This document shows, in pieces, positions 15,727 to 24,735 of a DNA stretch of 64,000 nt. The stretch lies in NCBI RefSeq assembly GCF_000018605.1, contig NC_010003.1, forward strand, positions 1,464,501 through 1,528,500. Direction: 5' to 3'. Source of the stretch: Petrotoga mobilis SJ95 (lineage in GTDB: Bacteria; Thermotogota; Thermotogae; Petrotogales; Petrotogaceae). The translations under genes and the position numbers were made by a program. Numbering within the stretch: position 1 is the first letter of the stretch; each line of letters starts with the position of its first letter. The notes under the pieces were generated by a model. That model was not told the DNA's origin. It saw only the letters and a program-made list of their open reading frames with translations, and searched no databases.

Positions 15727-16743
15727 ATGGCTGAAAAGAGTAAAGAATTAGATGGCTTAAAAAAATCCGCTATATTATTGGTACTCTTAGGTCCAGAAAG
15801 GGCAAGTAAAATATTAAAAAAGCTAGACGAAGAAGAAGTAGAACAGTTAACTTTAGAAATAGCAAATTTGGACAAGATTGATGAAAAAACAAAACAGGCG
15901 GTTATGGATGAATTTGGAGAATATATAAAAGCAAAAGATTACATCAACACCGGTGGCGTTGAATATGCAAGAAATCTTCTGGAAAAAACTTTTGGACCAG
16001 AAAAAGCCATAGATATAATAGACAGATTGGTTTCTAATTTGCAGGTTAAACCTTTTGAATTTTTAAGAAAAGTGGATGTTTCACAGATGGTTAATGTGTT
16101 ACAAAATGAACATCCACAGACAGTAGCACTTATATTATGTTATCTTCCACCTCAAGCAGCTTCTCAAGTTATTTCTGAATTACCAGAATCTTTACAACTA
16201 GACGTGATAAAAAGAATTTCTACGATGGATTCTGCCAATCCGGATATCGTAAAAGAGATAGAAAGTAGGCTAAAGGATCGTCTTTCTGCCTTCACCGTTC
16301 AAACCTTTTCTCAGGTTGGTGGGATAGATATTACCGCAGAAATAATGAATAACATCGATAGGGCTGTCAGTTCTAAAATATTTGAAAAGCTTTCAGAAAG
16401 AGACCCCAAACTGTCGGATGAAATTAGAAGAAGAATGTTTGTTTTTGAAGATATTGTCAAGTTGGACGATAGATCAATACAAAGAATACTTCGTGAGGTA
16501 GATAGCAAGGATTTAACAATTGCATTAAAAGGTTCTAGCGAAGAAGTTAAAAATACCATCTTTAAAAACATGTCTAAAAGGGCTTCACAGATTATAAAAG
16601 AAGAATTGGATTTTATGGGACCTGTTAGAGTCAAGGATGTAGATGAGGCACAGCAGAGAATCATCAATGTAATCAGAAAACTTGAAGAGTCTGGTGAAAT
16701 TATTATAGCTGGTGGCGGGGCAGGTGAAGAATTGATTGAATAA
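15727..16743 (+). CDS. fliG: Flagellar motor switch protein FliG
   Basis: Part of the C ring; transmits stator torque and sets rotation direction. The 338 residues fit the standard length. The N-terminal domain (SAILLVLLGPERASKILKKL) meets FliF; the middle domain has the EHPQTVALILCYLPP segment (the EHPQR surface that binds FliM, here with T replacing the Arg at the fifth position); the C-terminal domain carries the charged torque helix (RSIQRILREVDSKDLTIALKG). ATG at 15727 after AAAGGGG. The 3' end overlaps the proposed fliH start. Confidence 0.98.
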   Translation: MAEKSKELDGLKKSAILLVLLGPERASKILKKLDEEEVEQLTLEIANLDKIDEKTKQAVMDEFGEYIKAKDYINTGGVEYARNLLEKTFGPEKAIDIIDRLVSNLQVKPFEFLRKVDVSQMVNVLQNEHPQTVALILCYLPPQAASQVISELPESLQLDVIKRISTMDSANPDIVKEIESRLKDRLSAFTVQTFSQVGGIDITAEIMNNIDRAVSSKIFEKLSERDPKLSDEIRRRMFVFEDIVKLDDRSIQRILREVDSKDLTIALKGSSEEVKNTIFKNMSKRASQIIKEELDFMGPVRVKDVDEAQQRIINVIRKLEESGEIIIAGGGAGEELIE

Positions 16744-17434
16744 AAGAATCGTAAATAATAAATTCGTTGTTTTAGATAAAACCTTCGAATTATCCGTAGA
16801 AGAAATAGAACAAACACAATATGAAGAAAATAAAAGAGAAAAAGACAAATTAAAAGAGGCTATTGAGTCAGATGCCCAAAAAGAAGCTCAAAAGATAATT
16901 GAAAACGCAAAAATTACGAGTCAAAAAATCATTGAAAATGCAGAATTAGAAGCTAAAAGATTAAAGGAAGATCAAATTAAATACGTAGAAGAGAGGAAGA
17001 AGACGCTCGAAGAAGAACTGAAAAAGGTTAGAGCCCAAATTCAAAGGATTTCAAAAGAGTATGATATTTATATCAAAGAGTTGTCACAGCAGAGTTTAAA
17101 TTTCTGTGAAAACACTATCAAGGCTGTCGTCGAAAGATATTTTAAAGAAAAGTTTGATTTTCCTCAGTGGGTAGAAATTATTTTTCAAAATTTTGAAAAG
17201 AAGCTTTCATCAATGAAAAATTCTAAAATTAAACTAAGTCCTTCTTTCAATAAAGAATACGCAAATTTAATAAGAGACAGGTTTTCTGATTTTTTTTATA
17301 TAGTTGAAGACCCTTCTTTACAAGATAATCAAATAGTTTTGGAAACAGATCAAGGAATATTCGACCTAACTCCTCAAACATTTTTTGAAGATATTTTGAA
17401 CATGGTGGAGGAAGCTATAAATGCAAATAAATGA
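16736..17434 (+). CDS. fliH: Flagellar export ATPase regulator FliH
   Basis: Binds FliI and tethers the export ATPase to the motor. Identity rests mainly on position between fliG and fliI, plus layout: 232 residues with a long charged coiled coil from about 35 to 120 (repeated E, K, Q) and a C-terminal alpha/beta part. The TTG start at 16736 overlaps the fliG stop by 8 bp. Sequence conservation in FliH is weak in all phyla, so similarity to V-ATPase subunit E is also expected. Overlaps fliI by 14 bp. Confidence 0.88.
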   Translation: MNKRIVNNKFVVLDKTFELSVEEIEQTQYEENKREKDKLKEAIESDAQKEAQKIIENAKITSQKIIENAELEAKRLKEDQIKYVEERKKTLEEELKKVRAQIQRISKEYDIYIKELSQQSLNFCENTIKAVVERYFKEKFDFPQWVEIIFQNFEKKLSSMKNSKIKLSPSFNKEYANLIRDRFSDFFYIVEDPSLQDNQIVLETDQGIFDLTPQTFFEDILNMVEEAINANK

Positions 17435-18749
17435 TTTTTCTTCATCTTTAGCTTATTTTACTGATAAATTAAAAAATAGACCTTTATTTGAACTAGAAGG
17501 TAAAATTAGTAGGATAGTAGGTGTTACTATTGAATCAATCGGTCCCAGTGTGGCTTTGGGGGATCTATGTAGGATAAAATTGAAAGATGGTTCAAAGATT
17601 TTTGCAGAAACCGTAGGTTTTTCCGATAACAAAGTGCTTTTAATGCCATTAGAGGATGTAAGTGGAATCTATGTGGGAGCACCGGTAGAAAGAGTAGATA
17701 GTAAAATCAACGTGAAAATTAGCTCAGATCTCTTAGGACATGTGTTGGATGGTTTAGGAAGATCAATGGATGGTTCAAAAGTAAAGAGTTACGAAAGTAA
17801 AAGTATATATAGATCTGCCCCCAACCCTCTTTTAAGAAACAGAATTAAAGAACCTTTATCTGTAGGAGTGAGGGCAATCGATGCTTTTTTAACCCTTGGT
17901 AAAGGTCAAAGAATTGGAATAATGGCAGGGAGCGGTGTAGGAAAAAGTACCTTACTGGGAATGATAGCCAGGAATACCGAAGCAGATATTAACGTCATTG
18001 GGTTGATAGGAGAAAGGGGAAGAGAAGTTAAAGATTTTATTGAAAAAGATCTTGGGGAAGAAGGATTGAAAAAATCTGTTTTAATAGTTTCAACTTCAGA
18101 CTCACCTGCTCTACTAAGAGTAAAAGCTCTTTACACAGCCACCACTATCGCAGAGTATTTTAGAGATTTAGGTTACAATGTTTTAATGATGGTCGATTCA
18201 ATCACTAGATGGGCTATGGCTCAAAGAGAGATTGGACTTTCCATAGGTGAACCACCAACCACCAGAGGATACACACCCAGCGTCTTTGCAAATATGCCAA
18301 AAATTTTAGAAAGAGCTGGTAACTCACAAAAAGGAAGTATGACCGCTATCTACACCGTACTGGTTGAAGCCGATGATATGAACGATCCAATTGGTGACGC
18401 TGTAAGAAGTATAGTCGATGGTCATATTGTTCTTTCAAGAAGCCTCGCAGATTCTTCGCATTATCCCCCAATAGATATCCTTTCCAGTGTAAGTAGGTTG
18501 ATGAAAGAAGTAGTAGATGAAAAACACCTTAAAGCAGCAATGTTTATTAGAGATATTTACGCAAGTTATATGAATTCCAAGGATTTAATCGAAGTTGGTG
18601 CGTATAAGAAGGGAAGCAATAAAAAAGTAGATATTGCTTTGGAAGAAATAGAAAATATAAATAATTTTTTAACACAGAGAATAGAAGAAAAAGCGCCTTT
18701 TGAACAAACGTTGAAAAAGTTAGTCGAAATATACCAAAGGTACAACTAG
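17421..18749 (+). CDS. fliI: Flagellum-specific export ATPase FliI
   Basis: Energises loading of flagellar export substrates at the base of the motor. The 442 residues are related to the F1-ATPase beta subunit: Walker A GSGVGKST near 170-177, GLIGERGREV, the Walker B region MMVDSITRWAMAQREIGLSIGEPPTTRGYTPSVF, which is abbreviated here as VDSITRWAMAQREIG and GEPPTTRGY, and SGxxDSSHYPPIDIL. The ATG at 17421 lies inside the end of fliH after GGTGGAGGAAG. In many bacteria fliJ follows, but here the next gene is an ABC permease. Confidence 0.98.
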   Translation: MQINDFSSSLAYFTDKLKNRPLFELEGKISRIVGVTIESIGPSVALGDLCRIKLKDGSKIFAETVGFSDNKVLLMPLEDVSGIYVGAPVERVDSKINVKISSDLLGHVLDGLGRSMDGSKVKSYESKSIYRSAPNPLLRNRIKEPLSVGVRAIDAFLTLGKGQRIGIMAGSGVGKSTLLGMIARNTEADINVIGLIGERGREVKDFIEKDLGEEGLKKSVLIVSTSDSPALLRVKALYTATTIAEYFRDLGYNVLMMVDSITRWAMAQREIGLSIGEPPTTRGYTPSVFANMPKILERAGNSQKGSMTAIYTVLVEADDMNDPIGDAVRSIVDGHIVLSRSLADSSHYPPIDILSSVSRLMKEVVDEKHLKAAMFIRDIYASYMNSKDLIEVGAYKKGSNKKVDIALEEIENINNFLTQRIEEKAPFEQTLKKLVEIYQRYN

Positions 18750-18779
18750 ATTTAACTAAACAGCGGGAGGCAGAAAATA

Positions 18780-20141
18780 TTGTTAAAAGCGGAATACGCC
18801 ATCATTTTTTATGTTTTATTGATCGTCTTATCCTTGCTTTTAGTCAGAATGTTTTCGAAAAGATATTTAAAACCTGTTAAGTACAGGAAAGTTAAAGAAA
18901 GCATTTCAGCTTATTTGTATCTATTACCTTCTTTTGTGATTCTAGGGATATTTGTTTTTTGGCCTATTTTTTATTCTTTCTATCTGAGTTTTTTTAAGTG
19001 GGATTTCCAAAATCAAGGTAATCCAATTTTCATTGGGTTTCAGAATTATATAGAATTATTTAAGTTAAATCAACCTGTGAATATAACATTCAACGAAGCA
19101 TTTTTCAATACACTTCTAATCTTTATGACCGCTATTTTTATTATTCATTTGATCTTTGACCTAAAAAAGATAAAAACTCCTAGGCAAAAATATTTAATTG
19201 TCTGTATGAGTATATTGGGAATAATTTCTTTGTTAACTATTAATTCAATACAGTATCTTAATGTAGTGAGCGCCTTAGTTCTCGTTGTGGTATACACGAT
19301 TTTATTATCTTTACACTTTGCCGATCAAATGTCCAATAAAATTTTTCTTCGAATAATCACGTTCATCGGATTATGGATAGCCTTTTACTCGTTGGGAGTC
19401 CCCGAAATTATAAGGTTTTTGAGCTTAGCAAAGGAACAGTCGTTGTTCATCAAAGCAATATGGAATACGACTTATTATGTTCTACTTTCCACGCCTATTA
19501 CTATTCTGTTTGCTTTGTTAATAGCCTTATTGTTGAATAGAAAATTATATGGCAAGACTTTTTTTAGAACGGTTTATTTTATTCCTTTTGTAACAAGTGT
19601 AGTGGCAATTTCTCTAGTTTGGCAATGGATTTTCAACGACAATGGTTTATTAAATTATATTTTAACTCAAATAGGTTTTTCAAAAACTCCATGGCTTAAA
19701 GATCAGAAGTTTACGATTCCTACTGTTGCTATAATTTCTATATGGAAAATGGTAGGCTATTACGCGATCATCTTTTTGGCAGGCCTGCAAAATATTGATA
19801 AAGCTTACTACGAAGCTGCTGAAGTTGATGGAGCCACGCCTTTTCAAAAATTTCAGTTTATTACCTTACCTTTATTATCTCCCACAACTTACTTTGTAAT
19901 CATAGTTGCTATGATCGGGGCATTTAAAGTCTTCGATGAGATTTTCATACTCTATGTAGGTATGCCTGGACCTTACAACAACAGTGGGATGACAATGGTT
20001 TACTATGTGTATGATATGTTCTACGTTCAACAAAGGATGGGAAGAGCTAGTGCTGCTGCTTACGTACTTTTTGGGATTATTCTATTGTTTACAATCCTTC
20101 AGATGAGAAGTAGCAGAAGTAGAATACATTATGAATCCTAA
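18780..20141 (+). CDS. MalF-type ABC transporter permease with extra membrane helices
   Basis: Inner-membrane permease of a carbohydrate-type ABC importer. The EAA loop that contacts the ATPase is clear: YYEAAEVDGATPFQKF near 340-355. Typical members have about 300 residues and six helices; this one has 453. The extra length comprises an added N-terminal helix and about 110 residues (roughly 110-220) with around four hydrophobic segments placed between the first and second core helices. TTG start at 18780 after GCGGGAGG. It is paired with the next gene, which has a different insertion at the same place. No binding protein or ATPase gene is in the window, so the substrate is unknown. Confidence 0.85.
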   Translation: MLKAEYAIIFYVLLIVLSLLLVRMFSKRYLKPVKYRKVKESISAYLYLLPSFVILGIFVFWPIFYSFYLSFFKWDFQNQGNPIFIGFQNYIELFKLNQPVNITFNEAFFNTLLIFMTAIFIIHLIFDLKKIKTPRQKYLIVCMSILGIISLLTINSIQYLNVVSALVLVVVYTILLSLHFADQMSNKIFLRIITFIGLWIAFYSLGVPEIIRFLSLAKEQSLFIKAIWNTTYYVLLSTPITILFALLIALLLNRKLYGKTFFRTVYFIPFVTSVVAISLVWQWIFNDNGLLNYILTQIGFSKTPWLKDQKFTIPTVAIISIWKMVGYYAIIFLAGLQNIDKAYYEAAEVDGATPFQKFQFITLPLLSPTTYFVIIVAMIGAFKVFDEIFILYVGMPGPYNNSGMTMVYYVYDMFYVQQRMGRASAAAYVLFGIILLFTILQMRSSRSRIHYES

Positions 20142-20156
20142 AGGAGGAAATTATAC

Positions 20157-22388
20157 TTGAATTATTCAAAGTTTATTAAAACACTTTGGACTTTGATAGT
20201 TTACTTATTGTTAGCGGGTGGCGCCATAGTTATGCTCTTGCCTTTTGCATGGATGATAATGACCTCTTTGAAAACAAGTAGTGAAATCAACATGTGGCCT
20301 CCAACATGGACAACAAAAAATTTTCAGAGTGAATGGGGTTTAAATTTAAAATTAACCCCTTCAAAGCCTTCCCCACGGACAGGCTTAAGTTTAGCTGAAT
20401 TTAGAACTTTATCAGCCCAAGAGAGTTACAACCCTTACAAAATGGTCTATGAAATAGACGGGGACTATGTAAGCAGGGGAAGGGTACAACTCTCTTTTAA
20501 CGAGATAAATTATACAGATCAAGCAAGTGTCGATTATATGATGTCTGATATCTACGATTATATTTCAAATATTGAATTAAGAGAAGATTTATCAAGCTTA
20601 TTTGCTGTAGAAGATTATTCTCTTGAAACGTTTGAAAGTATTTATTTTACTCTTTTTTCCCAAGAAGATGGTTATTTTAAACAGACCACTACTATAAGAA
20701 GGATACAACAAAGTATAAGCAAAGTTCAGAATTTTATAGATATAACGCTCGAAAGAACTATCAACATCTTGCCGTATTTTAGAACGAACCCAAATATGAC
20801 AGAAAGTCAAATAGAAAGTATTACAAGAAGTAAAGAAATATTTTCAGATTATTTGGGAACGATAAAATTGAAAGCCGACGAATTGAATTCAAAATTGTCT
20901 TCCCATCCAGCAGAATTGAGAATAATTAGCCAAAGTGAGGTAGAACAATTAATCAATTTACTTGCCGATTTTTTATCGGAGATTCAAACTTTTGAAGATG
21001 AAATCCTATCTAACACCAATACTTTGATTCAAAGAAATATTTACGAACCCATTATGAAAGATATCAACACTTTAACTTTCTTTATGTATTTTAACGAAAA
21101 ATATGGTGAGGAACAAAATATAACATTTGAAGATGTAAACATAATATTTGACGTTCCTACGAAAGAAACAAAGTATCAGAATATCATCGAAGGTATCCAG
21201 CAAACAGCATATCCAGAGTCATTTAAACAAATTGTGATTTCATTGGCTGACGAGAAAAATATTGAGAATTTGAATCAAGAAGTCGTTTCATATCTTGAGA
21301 ACGATTTCGTAAATGATGTAAGTAATTCTTTAATAGATGACCCTAGAAACCTTTCAATATACACAAACATTATTAGAACTTTATCGCAGAAACAGGCTAA
21401 TCTTGAGCAAGCTAAGACGGTACTCTCAGAATCTGATTACAATTTTTTAATAGAACACATTCAAGGTAAGGAAAAAGAGTTTGGGAGGATATTGGAAAAA
21501 AGGGCAGAATATGATAAAATATTAAAAGATTTCGATAGGTTTTTCATTGATACGATCTCCAAAGCAACTATTGTAAGCGCACCGGCGTTTGTTGATAAAA
21601 TTTTGTACAAAAACAATTCAAATATTGAATTGTACACAGTAAATGTACCGTCGATCTGGTTCCTTGATGATGTACCTTCTGGAAAGGTTGAATATTCTTT
21701 TAGTCAGGTATTAGGTAATATTTTTCAAAATTATGTGGACGCATGGAACGGAGCTCCATTTTCTCGGTACTACATAAATACGGTTTTCGTTTCTCTGGTA
21801 ACCACTGTTTTAGAAATAATATTCGCCTCGATGGCTGCTTTTGCATTTTCAAAACTTAATTTTTGGGGAAAGGATTTTATTTTTATAACTTTTTTAGCGA
21901 CTATGATGATACCAGGCGAGGTTTTGTTAGTACCCAATTATATAACTATAAGTAAATTTTCTTGGATAGACAGTTACTATGCTCTGATCGTTCCGTGGGT
22001 GATTAGTGTTTTTGCTATATTTTTGATCAGGCAGCAGTTTATGACGGTACCCAACGAGTTATGGGACGCAGCTAAGATAGACGGATCTTCAAGTTGGCGA
22101 TTTTTATGGACCGTGATGGTTCCTCTTAGTAGACCTGCGATTTTAACTGGGGCGCTACTAAAATTTGTAGGGAGTTGGAACGCCTTTTTATGGGTTTTGA
22201 TCGTCACTAAAAGTCCTGAAATGAGAACACTTTCAGTGGGATTACAAAATTTTAGAACCGACGCGGGAGAGATTTACAATCTTTTAATGGCGGCATCCAC
22301 TTTTACTATGATACCTATAGTGATATTGTTTATATTCTTGCAAAGATATTTCATAGAAGGTATCGCAAGAACCGGTTTGAAAGGATAA
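20157..22388 (+). CDS. MalG-type ABC permease with a ~450-residue extracytoplasmic insertion
   Basis: The second permease of the pair. It starts like a normal MalG-type protein (helix near 12-36, then MIMTSLKTSSEINMWPP) and resumes near residue 510 with NYVDAWNGAPFSRYYINT and five further helices; the EAA loop is LWDAAKIDGSSSWRF. Between them is a mainly helical, charged insertion of about 450 residues with many E, N, Q and I residues and coiled-coil character, predicted to face outward. Ordinary members have 270-300 residues; this one has 743. TTG start at 20157 after AAAGGAGG. The insertion may act as a built-in receptor or docking domain, but that is inference. Confidence 0.85.
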   Translation: MNYSKFIKTLWTLIVYLLLAGGAIVMLLPFAWMIMTSLKTSSEINMWPPTWTTKNFQSEWGLNLKLTPSKPSPRTGLSLAEFRTLSAQESYNPYKMVYEIDGDYVSRGRVQLSFNEINYTDQASVDYMMSDIYDYISNIELREDLSSLFAVEDYSLETFESIYFTLFSQEDGYFKQTTTIRRIQQSISKVQNFIDITLERTINILPYFRTNPNMTESQIESITRSKEIFSDYLGTIKLKADELNSKLSSHPAELRIISQSEVEQLINLLADFLSEIQTFEDEILSNTNTLIQRNIYEPIMKDINTLTFFMYFNEKYGEEQNITFEDVNIIFDVPTKETKYQNIIEGIQQTAYPESFKQIVISLADEKNIENLNQEVVSYLENDFVNDVSNSLIDDPRNLSIYTNIIRTLSQKQANLEQAKTVLSESDYNFLIEHIQGKEKEFGRILEKRAEYDKILKDFDRFFIDTISKATIVSAPAFVDKILYKNNSNIELYTVNVPSIWFLDDVPSGKVEYSFSQVLGNIFQNYVDAWNGAPFSRYYINTVFVSLVTTVLEIIFASMAAFAFSKLNFWGKDFIFITFLATMMIPGEVLLVPNYITISKFSWIDSYYALIVPWVISVFAIFLIRQQFMTVPNELWDAAKIDGSSSWRFLWTVMVPLSRPAILTGALLKFVGSWNAFLWVLIVTKSPEMRTLSVGLQNFRTDAGEIYNLLMAASTFTMIPIVILFIFLQRYFIEGIARTGLKG

Positions 22389-22407
22389 CATAAGGTTCAG
22401 TTGGGAA

Positions 22408-22749
22408 GTGAGAGCAATTCCATTTATTGAGTTAGATAGTAGTAAAAATAAGAAAAAGCAGGTGCTCGATCGTAAAAAACCGAATATTTCTAACATTTTG
22501 CGACTGTTATTATTAAGCGCTTTAATATTTATATTGGGGTTCGTTTCCTTCCAAATATATAGACAAATAGATTTGTATTACAACTTAAAAGATCAATACA
22601 ATGAAATCGAAAAAAGAAAAAAAGAACTGAATGATGAAATTTTGAAGAGAAACCAAATCCTTTTGGACTTAAAAAATAGATTAGCTGATAAAGGAGTTAT
22701 AATTGATGGTGAAGAATTCCACCAAATGGATCTTTACAACTTCCCATAA
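22408..22749 (+). CDS. Small DivIC/FtsB-like membrane protein
   Basis: A 113-residue bitopic protein: a basic N-terminus (about 1-28), one membrane segment (about 31-53), and a coiled coil (about 55-95, LKDQYNEIEKRKKELNDEI). This layout matches septum-formation initiators of the FtsB/DivIC/FtsL type, which link divisome proteins outside the membrane. Sequence similarity in this group is low, so the assignment is by architecture only. GTG at 22408 without a strong binding site; translation may depend on the upstream permease gene, 19 bp away. The end overlaps the next gene by about 44 bp. Confidence 0.6.
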   Translation: MRAIPFIELDSSKNKKKQVLDRKKPNISNILRLLLLSALIFILGFVSFQIYRQIDLYYNLKDQYNEIEKRKKELNDEILKRNQILLDLKNRLADKGVIIDGEEFHQMDLYNFP

Positions 22750-23476
22750 GCCAAATAAAAAACAAGTAGAAAAAGCGTTGCAATTAGCCAACAAATACGG
22801 TGGTGTTTACTTAGAAAGAAATAAGCTCCGAATGAACGAAGGGGATTTTTATTTTGTAATAGATAAGAAGCTATCGCTGAACTTTCAATGGGAGGATGGA
22901 AAATTATTTTTCCATCCTTCTGTTTCCAAAATAAGGTTAAACAATTATTTAAAAAATGGAATCGATCATTTAATAAACGCAGTATCTCCGAAGAAAAACG
23001 ATATTATACTTGATTTAACCCTTGGCCTTGGAAGTGATGCCTTACTACTGTCATATTTTTGTGAAAAAGTAGTGGGCTTAGAGGCTTCTTTTCCTATATA
23101 TGCGGTTGTTGCAGAGAATATAACAAACTATGACTACAAAGAAAATTGGATGAAAGAAGCTTCAAAAAAAATCGAAGTGATCAATTCTGATTATAAAATT
23201 TTTTTAGACGAGCAAAAAGAAGGAAGTTACGATGTTGTATATTGTGATCCTATGTTCGAGAATCCTCAATACAAATCAAGCTCTATCAATCCTTTAAGGA
23301 AGTTTGCCCGATACGATAAAATAACACGAGAAGATTTAGAAAAGATGATTAAAATTGCTAAGAAAAAAGTAGTAATCAAAGCACGTTCTAACGACAGTGT
23401 ATGGGATTTATACAGTTTCGATAAAAAAATCGGAAGTAAAAAAAGTGGAGTATTTTTCGGAGTGATTGAAAAGTGA
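22706..23476 (+). CDS. RsmJ-like class I SAM-dependent methyltransferase
   Basis: Probably a methyltransferase acting on 16S rRNA guanine, by resemblance to RsmJ (YhiQ). It has the SAM-binding motif DLTLGLGSDALLLSYF, an acidic end of the next strand (VGLEAS), and a catalytic DVVYCDPMFE (compare the DPMYP motif of RsmJ) followed by KSSSINPLRKFA. There are about 256 residues. A TTG sits directly before the ATG at 22706; AAGGAG at 22691-22696 serves either. The overlap with the DivIC-like gene suggests coupled translation. It shares 4 bp with miaA, another RNA-modification gene, which fits an RNA target. Confidence 0.72.
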   Translation: MVKNSTKWIFTTSHKPNKKQVEKALQLANKYGGVYLERNKLRMNEGDFYFVIDKKLSLNFQWEDGKLFFHPSVSKIRLNNYLKNGIDHLINAVSPKKNDIILDLTLGLGSDALLLSYFCEKVVGLEASFPIYAVVAENITNYDYKENWMKEASKKIEVINSDYKIFLDEQKEGSYDVVYCDPMFENPQYKSSSINPLRKFARYDKITREDLEKMIKIAKKKVVIKARSNDSVWDLYSFDKKIGSKKSGVFFGVIEK

Positions 23477-24384
23477 ATAAAGTTTTAGTTATAGCAGGTC
23501 CTACGGCTGTCGGAAAAACAGAAATATCCATTGAGATAGCCAGAAGAATTAATGGTGAAATAATTTGTATGGATTCGAGACAAATTTATAGCCATCTTAT
23601 AATTGGTACCGCTACGCCTGATGAAGAAACAAAAAAATTGGTCCCACATCACTTGTATGGTTCAGTAGATCCACGGACCCATTTTACAGCTTTTGATTAT
23701 AAAAAATTGGCAGAAAAAAAAATCGGTGAAGTACTAAATAGAGGAAATACACCAGTTTTAGTCGGCGGGACAGGCCTATACCTTGATGCTCTGAGGAAAG
23801 GTTTTTTGAATGTAAAATCCGACTATGGTTTAAGGACTTATTTAAGAAAATTAGAAACAAATAATCCTGGTGTTTTAAGAAAGATTTTGGTAGATTTGGA
23901 TCCACAAAGAGCTCAAAAGATTCATCCAAACGACTTGAAAAGGATCATTAGGGCCATAGAGATTTATGTTATAACAGGTATAAAAATGGGTGAAATTGTA
24001 AAAGAAAATAGGCAAGACGAAAATTCTTTTGATTACCATATAATAGTACTGGATAGAGAAAGGCAAGAATTGCACGAAAGGATTAACAAAAGAGTTCATC
24101 AAATGATCGATGAAGGTTTGATAGAAGAGGTGCGAAATCTCTTGTCTTTAGGGTATTCTACAACTCTTAACGCTTTAAACACCATAGGTTATAAAGAAGT
24201 GGTACAATATTTATATGGAAAAATTGATTTTAATGAAATGGTTCACCAAATAAAAGTAAATACTCGTAACTATGCCAGAAGACAGATAATATACTTTCGT
24301 AAGATAGAAGGTGCAAAGTGGATCAATTTGAGTAAAACAAGTCAAGAAGAGGTAGTAGATCAAATATTAAGTGAATTTATTTAA
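23473..24384 (+). CDS. miaA: tRNA dimethylallyltransferase
   Basis: Adds a dimethylallyl group to A37 of tRNAs reading codons that begin with U. The 303 residues match the family: P-loop GPTAVGKTE (8-16), the DSRQIY motif (about 35-40), GTATPDEETKKLVPHHL, VGGTGLYLDAL and RAIEIY. GTG start at 23473 overlapping the preceding gene by 4 bp. It is followed 23 bp later by hfq, an arrangement found in many bacteria. Confidence 0.97.
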   Translation: MNKVLVIAGPTAVGKTEISIEIARRINGEIICMDSRQIYSHLIIGTATPDEETKKLVPHHLYGSVDPRTHFTAFDYKKLAEKKIGEVLNRGNTPVLVGGTGLYLDALRKGFLNVKSDYGLRTYLRKLETNNPGVLRKILVDLDPQRAQKIHPNDLKRIIRAIEIYVITGIKMGEIVKENRQDENSFDYHIIVLDRERQELHERINKRVHQMIDEGLIEEVRNLLSLGYSTTLNALNTIGYKEVVQYLYGKIDFNEMVHQIKVNTRNYARRQIIYFRKIEGAKWINLSKTSQEEVVDQILSEFI

Positions 24385-24407
24385 TTTCTTGTGCGAGGGG
24401 TGATAAC

Positions 24408-24650
24408 ATGGCAGAAAAGTTCAATTTACAAGACCGATTTTTGAATATTTTGAGGATTAACAAGATAGAAGTAAAAATCTATTTAGAAGGGGGATTTCAA
24501 ACAAGTGGAGTGGTGAGATCTTTTGATGATTATACTGTTTTGTTGGGAAAAAACGGTGAACAATCACTGGTTTATAAACATGCCGTAAAAATGATGGTAC
24601 CTTCGAAATATATTAAACTTTTCCAAGAACCACCGTCTAAAGATGAGTAG
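24408..24650 (+). CDS. hfq: RNA chaperone Hfq
   Basis: Forms a hexameric ring that pairs small RNAs with mRNAs. The 80 residues contain the Sm1 region (QDRFLNILRINKIEVKIYLEG) in shortened form LQDRFLNILRINK and VKIYLEGGFQTSGVV, and the Sm2 signature SLVYKHAVKMMVP, near the classic YKHA. ATG at 24408 after GAGGGGTGAT. An intrinsic terminator begins 6 bp after the stop codon, so hfq ends the transcription unit. Confidence 0.97.
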   Translation: MAEKFNLQDRFLNILRINKIEVKIYLEGGFQTSGVVRSFDDYTVLLGKNGEQSLVYKHAVKMMVPSKYIKLFQEPPSKDE

Positions 24651-24655
24651 AAAGA

Positions 24656-24687
24656 AAAACTACCCCCATTTAAGAAGGGGTAGTTTT
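24656..24687 (+). terminator. Rho-independent terminator after hfq
   Basis: AAAACTACCCC (24656-24666) pairs perfectly with GGGGTAGTTTT (24677-24687), an 11-bp stem with a 10-nt loop, and the downstream strand ends in T residues. It also shows that the next gene cannot start upstream of about 24690. Confidence 0.85.
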
Positions 24688-24735
24688 CTAGTATTTTTAC
24701 AAAATAATGTAATGAAAATGTTGGAGGGAATTAAT

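Noticed and set aside
24643-24735. Longer N-terminus for the M23 peptidase
   Set aside because: It would be transcribed only through the hfq terminator, and a signal peptide with a good binding site starts at 24736.
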